Below, one piece after another: positions 1 through 7,372 of a stretch of 14,936 nucleotides of DNA. The stretch's first letter is position 1; each line of letters opens with the position of its first letter. The stretch is from an uncultured Bacteroidales bacterium (GTDB taxonomy: Bacteria > Bacteroidota > Bacteroidia > Bacteroidales > Paludibacteraceae). The notes below the pieces were generated by a model that ran no database searches, was not told the DNA's origin, and worked only from the letters and a program-made list of their open reading frames with translations. The stretch is from assembly GCA_903873355.1 (NCBI GenBank), contig CAIQOG010000436.1, positions 1 to 14,936 of the forward strand, written 5' to 3'. The position numbers were made by a program, and so were the translations under genes.

Positions 1-45
1 ACTGGATTTAAATAAAAACCTTACTCAAAATCAGGGATATCAATT

Positions 46-1353
46 ATGAAAAAGTCAATTTTCAACATCATTTGTGGTATATGTGTCATTCTAATTACTG
101 GATGTAACCCTACAGAACCAATCTATACAGTAACTACTCTTAGTCCGGTGGCGGTAACTAAAGCCAATTCGATGAAAGTGTATGTGCATTATATGCCCTG
201 GTTCGAAAACAAGGCAAGCAATGGCGGCACTTGGGGCGTTCACTGGAAAATGAGTAAATGCAACCCGGACAGCATCGATGCAAGTGGTCGCCGGCAAATA
301 GCGTCTCATTATTATCCGCTTATTGGACCCTATGCTTCCAGCGATCCTGATTTAATTGAATATCACTTGCTTCTGATGAAATATGCCGGAATTGATGGGA
401 TTTTGATTGACTGGTACGGATCGTATAATATCAACGATACCTATAAACTTACCCGTAATTCCAATGCAATTATTGAAGCCTGTAAAAAAGTGGGACTTGA
501 ATTTGCCATTATTTACGAAGACCGAACCATTCCGAATGTAATGATAAATACCGGCTCAAAAGATACGGTTGAACTTGCGGTAACTGATATGGCGTATATC
601 ATGAACAGCTACATGACCAGAAGCAATTACATCAAAGTGAATAACGCACCGTTGTTGGGCGTGTTTGGTCCAGATTTTATAAATAAACCATCACAATGGA
701 CTTCGCTGTTGGGAATTTATCCTACCAAACCCTACTTTATGATACCTTATGGCAGGGATGTGCCGGGCAATAATTATAATTATTTCTATCCAAAAGTAGG
801 GGCGTCAAACGTTAGTGCGGTATTTCTGTGGCCGTGGGGTGCCTGGGGCCCATGGACAGCAACTGATGATAAAAATGATCACGGACTTGATATAACCCGT
901 TCACGTGCAATATACGATGATTTAGCCGCCAAAAATATTCCTGCTTTTGCCGGAGCATGGCCGGGATTCCATTCCTATTATTATCAGGGCGATGGTAAAG
1001 ACAGTTTGTTTTTTGTCGATTACCGTAAAGGTGATCTGTGGAATGATATGCTTGCCGAAGCCAAAAAGAGAAATATGCCTCAAATTCAACTTATTACCTG
1101 GAATGATTTTGGCGAAGGAACCATGATTGAGCCTACACAGGAGTTTGGATATTCTTTTCTTACTTCGCTTCAAACTGCTTTTGGAGTTTCATCCAACCAA
1201 ACTCAGTTGGAAAACATAAAACGTTTGTTTGATTTGCGGAAAAAATACAAACTTGATTCGTATAAACAATCCAAAATGAACCAGGCTTTCTACTACTTTG
1301 TGTCTATGCAGGATCAGAAAGCTGTTGATTTACTGACAGATATAGAAAACTAA
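46..1353 (+). CDS. GH71/GH99-like glycoside hydrolase, lipoprotein
   Basis: Probable surface or periplasmic glycan hydrolase of 435 residues. The N-terminus is a lipoprotein signal: a hydrophobic stretch ends in the lipobox ITGC, with Cys20 as the lipidated residue. The mature part begins with KVYVHYMPWF (44-53), typical of the GH99/GH71-like barrel. Conserved-looking blocks follow: DWYG at 122-125, YEDR at 157-160, WPGFHSYY at 305-312 and TWNDFGEGT at 351-359 with IEP at 361-363. The last block aligns with the GH99 catalytic motif FNEWHEGT, but the first Glu is replaced by Asp354 while Glu357 is kept. This resembles the WNDYGES motif of GH71 alpha-1,3-glucanases. A short helical tail (about 385-435) follows. 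The gene lies 15 nt before a GH97 gene, so the two are probably co-transcribed. An alpha-glucan or alpha-mannan substrate is inferred; the exact linkage is unknown. Confidence 0.8.
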   Translation: MKKSIFNIICGICVILITGCNPTEPIYTVTTLSPVAVTKANSMKVYVHYMPWFENKASNGGTWGVHWKMSKCNPDSIDASGRRQIASHYYPLIGPYASSDPDLIEYHLLLMKYAGIDGILIDWYGSYNINDTYKLTRNSNAIIEACKKVGLEFAIIYEDRTIPNVMINTGSKDTVELAVTDMAYIMNSYMTRSNYIKVNNAPLLGVFGPDFINKPSQWTSLLGIYPTKPYFMIPYGRDVPGNNYNYFYPKVGASNVSAVFLWPWGAWGPWTATDDKNDHGLDITRSRAIYDDLAAKNIPAFAGAWPGFHSYYYQGDGKDSLFFVDYRKGDLWNDMLAEAKKRNMPQIQLITWNDFGEGTMIEPTQEFGYSFLTSLQTAFGVSSNQTQLENIKRLFDLRKKYKLDSYKQSKMNQAFYYFVSMQDQKAVDLLTDIEN

Positions 1354-1368
1354 AAAACCCTTAACAGT

Positions 1369-3372
1369 ATGAAAAAGTTAACATGCCGAAGGATACCTAT
1401 TGCCTTTTTTCTGGGATTCATTTCTTTTTTTGGAGTAAAAGCTGATGTTATTTCACCCGATGGTACCATTCGCGCAACAATAGGACTCGATAAAGGAAAG
1501 CCTTTTTATCAGGTATCAAAATCGGGTAAGCCGATTATTGAAAAATCATTTTTGGGATTTGTTCTGAAAAGCAAGGATTGTTTCTGTGCAAATTTCAAAT
1601 TGGAATCTACGGCAAACCGAAAAGTAGATGAGCAATGGGCAGAACCCTGGGGCGAAGAAAGTACAGTGCGCAATAACTTCAACGAAACTACTTTTCATTT
1701 GGTCGAAGCCACGGCTAAACACCGAAAATTAGTTATTATTTTCAGGGTTTTCAACGATGGCGTTGGTTTCCGGTATGCTTTTCCAAAGCAGGAAAATCTG
1801 AAGGATTTTGTAATCATGGACGAAATCACCGAGTTTGCCCTTACGGGACAGCCTCAGGCATGGTCAATTCCATCCAATCACACCAACTTTTTTGAGAATC
1901 TTTATACAAAAGCACCGGTTTCGAAAATGGATACAGCCTGTACGCCATTGACTATAGAAATGAGCTGCGGCTTGTATCTGGCTATTCATGAAGCAAATTT
2001 GACCGATTATGCAGGACTTAATCTGGCTACAAAAAAAGGTTCAAATACATTAAAAGCAGATTTAACTCCCTGGTCGACAGGAGAGAAAGTATTTGCCCAA
2101 ACTCCGTTTCATAGTCCGTGGAGAACTATTATTATTGCGTCTAAACCAGGTGATTTACTGCTCTCACGGATGATGCTTAACCTGAATGAACCTTCAAAAA
2201 TAAAGGATACTTCATGGATTGAACCCGGAAGATACATTGGAATCTGGTGGGGAATGCATCTTACCAACTATACCTGGGGACAAAGCAACAAACACGGTGC
2301 AACTACCGAAAATACACTTCGCTACATTGATTTTGCAGCCAAACACGGATTTTCAGGTGTGTTGGTTGAAGGATGGAACGTAGGTTGGGATGGTGATTGG
2401 ACTAAGAACGGCGAGATATTCAATTTTAGCAAACCTTATCCTGATTTTGATATACAAAAAATTGCAGATTATGCTGCTCAAAAGCACGTCAGAATCATCG
2501 GACATCACGAAACGGGAGGTGCAGCAAAAAATTACGAAAACCAGCTGGATGATGCTTATAAATTCTGCAATAAATATGGAATCAGTACCGTAAAAACCGG
2601 CTACGTAAACCCTTTGCTTGATAACAAGGAATTGCACAGCTGCCAGTATTCGGTTAGGCATTACCGCAAAGTGATTGAAACGGCTGCTGGCTATCATGTT
2701 TCAATTGACAACCACGAACCGATGACACCTACCGGTCTGCAACGAACTTATCCGAATTTACTTTCGCAGGAAGGTGTGCGTGGGCAGGAGTACGATGCAT
2801 GGTCACCCGATGGCGGTAATCCACCGTGTCATACCACCATTATTCCTTTCACACGCGGATTGGCAGGGCCGATGGATTTTACGCCTGGTACATTCAATTT
2901 CTCGAATCCGGCTAAACCAGGAACACATGTTCAAACAACACTTGCCAAGCAACTTGCGCTCAATGTTGTTCTTTACAGTCCTATACAAATGGCGTCGGAT
3001 ATGATTGAAAACTACGAAAACAATCCGGCTTTCGAGTTTATCACTTCCTGTCCCACCAACTGGGCTAAAACAGTAGTTCCTGATGCCAAAATAGGCGATT
3101 ATGTGGTTATTGCACGGAAAGACCGAAAAAGTGACAACTGGTTTGTAGGAGGAATAACCAACGAAAATGCGCGGGAAATCACCTTTCAACTTTCGTTTCT
3201 AGACAAGGGTGCAAAATACCGCGCCAAAATTTTCCGTGACGGAAAGGGTGCCGACTACAAAACGAATCCCTATCCCATTATTATTGAAAGTATGGATGTG
3301 ACATCAGATACTAACCTCACATTAAGCCTCGCTCCGGGAGGAGGTACGGCGATAATGATTTCAAAAATTTGA
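1369..3372 (+). CDS. GH97 alpha-glucosidase (SusB-like, inverting type)
   Basis: Exo-acting alpha-glucosidase of 667 residues that would release glucose from alpha-glucan oligosaccharides in the periplasm. A signal peptide is visible (basic start, hydrophobic 10-22, cleavage near VKA at 23-25). The N-terminal beta-sandwich covers roughly 26-280, the TIM barrel 285-560, and a C-terminal beta domain the rest. Acidic residues known from B. thetaiotaomicron SusB can be placed by spacing: Glu208 (IHE), Glu334 (VEGWN), Glu381 (HHE), Glu450 (NHE), Glu468 and Glu474 (EGVRGQE). The intervals 69, 18 and 6 match SusB Glu439, Glu508, Glu526 and Glu532. Having Glu at the HHE and NHE positions marks the inverting alpha-glucosidase branch, not the retaining alpha-galactosidase branch that uses an Asp nucleophile. 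The gene is 15 nt downstream of the GH71/99-like gene and ends at a strong terminator, so it is the last gene of its operon. Confidence 0.93.
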   Translation: MKKLTCRRIPIAFFLGFISFFGVKADVISPDGTIRATIGLDKGKPFYQVSKSGKPIIEKSFLGFVLKSKDCFCANFKLESTANRKVDEQWAEPWGEESTVRNNFNETTFHLVEATAKHRKLVIIFRVFNDGVGFRYAFPKQENLKDFVIMDEITEFALTGQPQAWSIPSNHTNFFENLYTKAPVSKMDTACTPLTIEMSCGLYLAIHEANLTDYAGLNLATKKGSNTLKADLTPWSTGEKVFAQTPFHSPWRTIIIASKPGDLLLSRMMLNLNEPSKIKDTSWIEPGRYIGIWWGMHLTNYTWGQSNKHGATTENTLRYIDFAAKHGFSGVLVEGWNVGWDGDWTKNGEIFNFSKPYPDFDIQKIADYAAQKHVRIIGHHETGGAAKNYENQLDDAYKFCNKYGISTVKTGYVNPLLDNKELHSCQYSVRHYRKVIETAAGYHVSIDNHEPMTPTGLQRTYPNLLSQEGVRGQEYDAWSPDGGNPPCHTTIIPFTRGLAGPMDFTPGTFNFSNPAKPGTHVQTTLAKQLALNVVLYSPIQMASDMIENYENNPAFEFITSCPTNWAKTVVPDAKIGDYVVIARKDRKSDNWFVGGITNENAREITFQLSFLDKGAKYRAKIFRDGKGADYKTNPYPIIIESMDVTSDTNLTLSLAPGGGTAIMISKI

Positions 3373-3391
3373 TTTTTTTGATTGTTAGGAG

Positions 3392-3424
3392 CGCTGCCGG
3401 AGAAGTCCGGCAGCGTTTTTTTTT
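3392..3424 (+). terminator. Rho-independent terminator after the GH97 gene
   Basis: A perfect 10-bp GC-rich stem (3392-3401 with 3406-3415, arm CGCTGCCGGA) closes a GAAG loop and is followed by nine T residues. It starts 20 nt after the GH97 stop codon and separates the glycan operon from the holB operon. Confidence 0.95.
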
Positions 3425-3483
3425 GACTTAAATCGTAGCTTAATAAATACATTTAATCAATTATTCATCCATATTTCCCGCCA

Positions 3484-3515
3484 TTTCCCGATTTCTTTTC
3501 TTTTTTGTATATTTG
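3484..3515 (+). promoter_or_regulatory. Bacteroidota-type promoter for the holB operon
   Basis: TATATTTG at 3508-3515 matches the -7 consensus TAnnTTTG exactly. TTTC at 3484-3487, 20 nt upstream, is one base from the -33 TTTG. Transcription would start near 3522, leaving a leader of about 90 nt. The octamer ATTTCCCG occurs twice with a 10-nt period (3473-3480 and 3483-3490) and overlaps the -33 element; whether a regulator uses it is unknown. Confidence 0.65.
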
Positions 3516-3531
3516 CACGTTACTAAGCAGC

Positions 3532-3608
3532 GGTAAATGGTAAACAACAAACGGCAATAAACAAGCTGTTATTAACTATTAACTGTCAACTATAAACTAT
3601 TAACTAAT
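3532..3608 (+). repeat. Period-7 repeat array in the holB leader
   Basis: Five head-to-tail heptamers of the form AACTNNN fill 3574-3608: AACTATT, AACTGTC, AACTATA, AACTATT, AACTAAT. A weaker, GGTAAAT-like period of 7 can be followed back to 3532 (GGTAAAT, GGTAAAC, AACAAAC and so on). The array ends 4 nt before the GTG start of holB, so it lies in the untranslated leader across the ribosome-binding zone. It encodes nothing in frame. Confidence 0.7.
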
Positions 3609-3612
3609 CAGG

Positions 3613-4770
3613 GTGTTGTTTTCGCAAATTATTGGTCAGCAGGATATAAAGCAGCGTTTTATCAACTCGGTTACCGAGCAACGCATACCTCATGCACAGC
3701 TTCTGCGTGGTGTCGAGGGTATTGGTAAATTGCCGTTGGCTATTGCCTATGCTCAGTATATATGCTGCGAAAACCGTACAGCGTCCGATTCATGTGGGAT
3801 TTGTCCTTCGTGCATGAAATTTGCAAAACTGGCGCATCCCGATTTGCATTTTGTATTTCCAATTATAAAACCTGCGGGCAAGCAAAGCGTTGTTTGTGAT
3901 GATTTTATTGCAGATTTCAGGTCGATAGTGCTGGATAAAACCTATTTTGGAATAAACGAATGGTATGCCGAAATTTCGGAAGATGCGAAACAGGGTTTGA
4001 TTTATTCCAACGAAAGTGAAGAGATTTTGCGAAAACTCAGTCTGAAAACCTATGAGTCGGAATACAAAATCATGATTATCTGGCTGCCGGAAAAAATGCA
4101 CGAAACCTGCGCCAATAAATTGTTGAAGATTCTGGAAGAACCACCTGAAAAAACCGTTTTTCTGATGGTTTCCAATGAACCCGATCAGATTATCGGAACA
4201 ATTCTATCGCGAACTCAGCATGTTCATATACCACGGTTGAATGAGGATGAAATTGTACAGGCACTTTTGAGTAACACCGAATATGAAATACAGAAGGACG
4301 ATGCATCTTATGCTGCTCATATTGCCAATGGCAGCTATCTGAATGCGCTTTCTGTGTTGAGCGAAACAGATGAAAACAAACAAAACTTTGACCGTTTTGT
4401 TATGATTATGCGGTTGGCCTGGCAGGTGGGTAATAAAAAAGACCATGCTTCGCTGAAAACACTGCGTAAATGGTCGGAAGATATGGCTGCACCTTCCATT
4501 GGTCGTGAGCGACAGAAAAATTTTCTGAGTTATGCACAACGTATGACACGTGAGAATTTTATCCGCAATGTGCAGCAACCGGAACTGAATTACATGACAA
4601 CGCCTGAGGCGGAGTTTTCGCATAAATTCTCACCGTTTATCAATGAACGTAATGTGGAAGATTTGATGAGCGAATTTGCTTTGGCCGAAAGACAAATAGA
4701 ACAAAATGTAAACGCAAAAATGATTTTCTTCGACCTGGTGTTGAAGGTGATTATGCTGCTGAAAAGATAA
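3613..4770 (+). CDS. holB: DNA polymerase III subunit delta' (clamp loader)
   Basis: Clamp-loader subunit of the replicative polymerase, 385 residues and cytoplasmic. Residues 5-210 form the AAA+ part: FSQIIGQQ near the start, Walker A-like GVEGIGK at 33-39, and a zinc module with Cys52, Cys61, Cys64 and Cys67. The 9-3-3 cysteine spacing equals that of E. coli delta'. KLLKILEEPP lies at 169-178, and SRT (199-201) stands where the clamp-loader SRC motif is expected. The Walker A ends in Leu in place of Thr/Ser, and the Walker B acidic residues are replaced around WLPEKM (157-162), so the subunit probably does not hydrolyse ATP, as is usual for delta'. The start must be non-ATG: an in-frame TAA lies at 3601-3603, and only GTG 3613 or TTG 3616 precede the family N-terminus. 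It is first in the holB-ricT-gldH-trmB cluster. Confidence 0.92.
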   Translation: MLFSQIIGQQDIKQRFINSVTEQRIPHAQLLRGVEGIGKLPLAIAYAQYICCENRTASDSCGICPSCMKFAKLAHPDLHFVFPIIKPAGKQSVVCDDFIADFRSIVLDKTYFGINEWYAEISEDAKQGLIYSNESEEILRKLSLKTYESEYKIMIIWLPEKMHETCANKLLKILEEPPEKTVFLMVSNEPDQIIGTILSRTQHVHIPRLNEDEIVQALLSNTEYEIQKDDASYAAHIANGSYLNALSVLSETDENKQNFDRFVMIMRLAWQVGNKKDHASLKTLRKWSEDMAAPSIGRERQKNFLSYAQRMTRENFIRNVQQPELNYMTTPEAEFSHKFSPFINERNVEDLMSEFALAERQIEQNVNAKMIFFDLVLKVIMLLKR

Positions 4771-4781
4771 ATACTTTATCC

Positions 4782-4809
4782 GTAAAGACATTGTATACAA
4801 CGTCTCTAC
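4782..4809. repeat. 28-nt imperfect palindrome between holB and ricT
   Basis: Two 14-nt arms (4782-4795 and 4796-4809) are reverse complements except at two positions. The right arm is TACAACGTCTCTAC. In a minus-strand transcript both mismatches become G-U pairs, so the hairpin would be fully paired. It begins 12 nt after the holB stop codon and ends 17 nt before the ricT ATG. No T-tract follows, so it does not look like a standard terminator. From memory, GTAGAGACGTTG-type palindromes are dispersed repeats in Bacteroidota; I could not check copy number here. Confidence 0.75.
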
Positions 4810-4826
4810 AAAAAAAAACTAAAATA

Positions 4827-6047
4827 ATGGATTATAAGCTAAATAATGGTGGTTGCTGCATGAACAAAAAGGGCTGTAACCGCAACTCAACCCAGAAACT
4901 CAGCACATTCGACTGGATGTGCGATCTGCCGGAAACGCAGAAAGAGACTGATTTTGTGGAAGTGCAATTTAAAAATACCCGAAAAGGATATTTTTTGAAC
5001 AGTACTAAAATTCCGCTTCAAAAAGGTGATATGGTCGCTGTGGAATCATCACCGGGGCACGATATTGGGGAAATAACACTGGTGGGCAGGCTGGTTCTGC
5101 TTCAAATGAAAAAATACAATGTGAATCCTGAAAAGATGGAAGTTCGCAGGGTTTACAGGATAGCAAAGGAAAATGATTTGGAGAAATTCAATGAAGCCAA
5201 AGCCAAGGAGCACGAAACGATGATTAAAGCCCGCCAGATTGCTGAAAGTCTTAAATTAGATATGAAAATCGGTGATGTGGAATTTCAGGGTGATGGAAAT
5301 AAGGCTATTTTCTATTATATTGCAGATGAGCGTGTTGACTTCCGTCAGCTAATCAAAGTTTTTGCCGAAACATTCCGTGTTCGTATCGAAATGAAGCAAA
5401 TCGGAGCACGTCAGGAAGCCGGTCGTATTGGTGGTATCGGACCCTGTGGTCGTGAGCTTTGCTGCTCGGGTTGGATGACGAATTTTAATACAGTATCGAC
5501 CAGTGCTGCACGTATTCAGGATATTTCACTCAATCCACAGAAACTTGCCGGACAATGTGGCAAACTAAAGTGCTGTATGAATTTTGAAGTGGATACTTAT
5601 ATAGATGCTTCCAAAGGTTTTCCTTCTAAAGAAATTCAACTCGAAACTGCAGATAATACCTATTATCATTTCAAAACGGATGTGTTTAAACGACAAATCT
5701 CCTATTCAACGTCACAAAATTTTGCGGCTAATATTATTACAATTTCACCCGAGCGTGCCAGGGATGTGATTGCACTTAATAAAAAAGGACAGAAACCTGA
5801 CAGGCTTGAAGATTTGAGAGATGAGGCTGCAAAACCTGTAGTAATTGAGTACGAAAGTGGTGTTGGTCAGGATAGTCTGACACGTTTCGATACAAAAAAA
5901 CGCCCAAATAATAATAAAAACCGCCGACACGACAACCGTAATCAGAGAGATAAATCTGGTCCGCGTGAAAACAACGGAAATAATGCTCCAAGATTCGAGA
6001 AACCAATTAAAAAAGGAGAAAATGGCTCGGAAAATACTGAAAAATAG
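4827..6047 (+). CDS. ricT: RicT-family (PSP1 domain) protein
   Basis: Protein of 406 residues with a PSP1/YaaT core. In Bacillus the homologue RicT works with RicA and RicF as an Fe-S complex affecting RNase Y; the role in Bacteroidota is less clear. The core spans about 40-315. It holds conserved cysteine groups: Cys207, Cys212 and Cys213 in GPCGRELCC, and Cys244, Cys249 and Cys250 in CGKLKCC. These are candidate Fe-S or metal ligands. An extra cysteine cluster sits at the N-terminus (Cys10, Cys11, Cys17), and the C-terminus (about 355-406) is a basic, Asn- and Arg-rich disordered tail that could bind RNA. I chose ATG 4827 over an upstream in-frame TTG at 4791 because that TTG lies inside the palindrome and the MDYKLNNG start fits Bacteroidota homologues. 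The last 26 nt overlap gldH, which suggests translational coupling. Confidence 0.88.
   Translation: MDYKLNNGGCCMNKKGCNRNSTQKLSTFDWMCDLPETQKETDFVEVQFKNTRKGYFLNSTKIPLQKGDMVAVESSPGHDIGEITLVGRLVLLQMKKYNVNPEKMEVRRVYRIAKENDLEKFNEAKAKEHETMIKARQIAESLKLDMKIGDVEFQGDGNKAIFYYIADERVDFRQLIKVFAETFRVRIEMKQIGARQEAGRIGGIGPCGRELCCSGWMTNFNTVSTSAARIQDISLNPQKLAGQCGKLKCCMNFEVDTYIDASKGFPSKEIQLETADNTYYHFKTDVFKRQISYSTSQNFAANIITISPERARDVIALNKKGQKPDRLEDLRDEAAKPVVIEYESGVGQDSLTRFDTKKRPNNNKNRRHDNRNQRDKSGPRENNGNNAPRFEKPIKKGENGSENTEK
6014..6018 (+). promoter_or_regulatory. Shine-Dalgarno site of gldH inside ricT
   Basis: AGGAG at 6014-6018, 3 nt before ATG 6022, lies within the ricT coding sequence. It is the clearest ribosome-binding site in the window and decides the gldH start over the in-frame ATG at 5965, which would give an unlikely 19-residue extension ahead of the signal peptide. 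Confidence 0.7.
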
Positions 6048-6507
6048 TCTGATTATTGTTTTTGCAACCTTAATTCTAACCGGTTGTGTGAAATCGGATG
6101 TGTATTTGAAATACAAAACGATAACAACTTCTGGTTGGCATAAGGATAGTTTGTGTACATTTGATATTCCGGTGAATGATACAACCATACGCTATAATAT
6201 TTATGTAAATGTCAGAAACAGAGGAGAATATCCGTATCAGAATTTATGGCTCTTCCTTTCAAAAATGACTCCGGATAGTGTGGAAACGAAAGACTCAATC
6301 GAATGCTATCTCGCCGATAAAAGAGGAAAGTGGTTGGGAACAGGAATAGGTTCGGTACTTCAAATGCCGGTTTTTTACCAACAAAATGTGAAATTCGATA
6401 AAAAGGGAATTTATAAGTATAAAATTGTTCACGGCATGCGCGATACGGTTCTGGTTGGAATTAATGATATAGGAATGCAGGTAGAAAAGGTGACTCCTAA
6501 CCCCTAA
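6022..6507 (+). CDS. gldH: GldH-family lipoprotein
   Basis: Lipoprotein of 161 residues, recognised as GldH by its N-terminus, length and position directly after ricT. The signal is MARKILKN, then a hydrophobic run, then the lipobox LTGC with Cys22 lipidated. The rest is predicted to be mostly beta: DVYLKYKTI early, a central NLWLFLSKMTP, and KIVHGMRD near the end. GldH is needed for gliding in Flavobacterium, but the gene is widely kept in non-gliding Bacteroidales, where its role is unknown. No other gliding gene lies in this window. The start codon lies in the ricT 3' end (26-nt overlap) behind a good AGGAG. The final residues KVTPNP and the stop codon are encoded by a short palindromic repeat, so the C-terminus may have been altered by that repeat. 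Confidence 0.8.
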   Translation: MARKILKNSLIIVFATLILTGCVKSDVYLKYKTITTSGWHKDSLCTFDIPVNDTTIRYNIYVNVRNRGEYPYQNLWLFLSKMTPDSVETKDSIECYLADKRGKWLGTGIGSVLQMPVFYQQNVKFDKKGIYKYKIVHGMRDTVLVGINDIGMQVEKVTPNP

Positions 6508-6512
6508 AGGGG
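6501..6512. repeat. CCCC-TAAA-GGGG palindrome containing the gldH stop
   Basis: A 4-bp GC stem with loop TAAA; the TAA stop of gldH (6505-6507) sits in the loop. The wider sequence CTAACCCCTAAAGGGGAAAA resembles, from memory, a family of short dispersed repeats common between Bacteroidota genes. It has no proper T-tract, so termination is unlikely and trmB probably stays in the operon. Confidence 0.55.
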
Positions 6513-6544
6513 AAAATTGTGTATAAATTGAAAATTGATTTCAG

Positions 6545-7297
6545 GTGGGAAAGAATAAATTAGCCAAGTTTGCGGAAATGGAAACATTTCCGCATGTTTT
6601 TCAGGTGTCATCGCATGCGGTACGTGGTGGTGCTGACTTTAAAATGAATGGACAATGGAATGAACTTTTTTTTAAAAATGAAAATCCCATTGTGCTCGAA
6701 CTTGGTTGTGGTAAAGGTGAATACACAGTTGGGCTTGCGGAATTATACCCCGAGAAGAACTTTATCGGGATTGATATTAAAGGTGCCAGAATCTGGACGG
6801 GTGCAAAGGACTCACTGCAAAAAAAGTTAAATAATGTAGCTTTTTTAAGGACAGACATTGAAATGATTCATCACTTTTTTGCAGAAAATGAAATCGCTGA
6901 AATCTGGCTCACCTTTCCTGACCCACAAATGAAAAAAACGACCAAAAGGCTGACTTCAACGAATTTTATGAAACTGTACCTGCAATTTCTAAAAGAAAAT
7001 GGGTTGATTCATCTGAAGACCGACAGCAATTTTATGTTTACCTATACTTGCGAGATGGTTAAATCTAATAATTACCCCGTAGTTTTTATGACAGATAATA
7101 TACATGCTTCAGAGGTTAATAATCCGGTTCTGAATATAAAAACATATTACGAACAACAATGGTTAAGTCGCGGACTATCAATAAAATACATACAGTTTGT
7201 GCCTGTTAAAAGACCTGAATTCATCGAACCGGACATCGAAATTGAATACGACACCTACAGAAGTTTCGCAAGAGGTAAAACAAAAAATAATACATAA
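6545..7297 (+). CDS. trmB: tRNA (guanine-N7-)-methyltransferase TrmB
   Basis: SAM-dependent enzyme that makes 7-methylguanosine at position 46 of the tRNA variable loop; cytoplasmic, 250 residues. The SAM-binding Rossmann motif is [10 protein letters not shown] (51-60), followed by FIGIDIKG (73-80), where the acidic residue contacts the SAM ribose. The family active-site segment is [16 protein letters not shown] (121-136), with Asp126 the likely catalytic residue. An N-terminal extension of about 45 residues, [12 protein letters not shown]..., is normal for Bacteroidota TrmB. The start is GTG: an in-frame TGA at 6536-6538 leaves no upstream alternative, and the N-terminus fits the family. The gene follows gldH by 37 nt and is probably the last gene of the holB operon. 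I see no clear hairpin terminator behind it, only AT-rich sequence with a new promoter. Confidence 0.94.
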   Translation: MGKNKLAKFAEMETFPHVFQVSSHAVRGGADFKMNGQWNELFFKNENPIVLELGCGKGEYTVGLAELYPEKNFIGIDIKGARIWTGAKDSLQKKLNNVAFLRTDIEMIHHFFAENEIAEIWLTFPDPQMKKTTKRLTSTNFMKLYLQFLKENGLIHLKTDSNFMFTYTCEMVKSNNYPVVFMTDNIHASEVNNPVLNIKTYYEQQWLSRGLSIKYIQFVPVKRPEFIEPDIEIEYDTYRSFARGKTKNNT

Positions 7298-7322
7298 AAA
7301 TATGTTTTTTAAAAATATGTTG

Positions 7323-7330
7323 TATATTTG
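7323..7330 (+). promoter_or_regulatory. -7 promoter element of the small barrel gene
   Basis: TATATTTG matches TAnnTTTG exactly and lies 43 nt before ATG 7373. No good TTTG is seen 19-20 nt upstream, although a T-rich tract is there. AAAAATATGTT occurs twice just upstream (7296-7306 and 7311-7321). Confidence 0.55.
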
Positions 7331-7372
7331 AAACATCTTTTCCTTACTTATTATTTAAAAAAACTAACCACA

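Noticed and set aside
1..15. Possible tail of an upstream plus-strand gene: ACT GGA TTT AAA TAA in frame 1
   Set aside because: Only four codons and a stop are visible. It fits an operon with the GH71/99-like gene, but it is too short to support a call.
2803..3189. Minus-strand open frame of 128 codons inside the GH97 gene
   Set aside because: It overlaps the catalytic region of GH97 on the other strand and shows no coding evidence of its own.
4204..4623. Minus-strand open frame of 139 codons inside holB
   Set aside because: It is antisense to a conserved holB and its translation shows no family features, so it is a shadow frame.
4791..4826. Upstream TTG start for ricT (12 extra residues)
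   Set aside because: The TTG lies inside the 28-nt palindrome, and family members start at the MDYKLNNG-like sequence from ATG 4827.
5745..6188. Minus-strand open frame of 147 codons across the ricT-gldH junction
   Set aside because: It is antisense to two well-supported genes, with no recognisable domain and no promoter or ribosome-binding site.
6022..6507. Evidence for gliding motility from gldH
   Set aside because: GldH homologues occur in non-gliding Bacteroidales, and no other gld or spr gene is present here.
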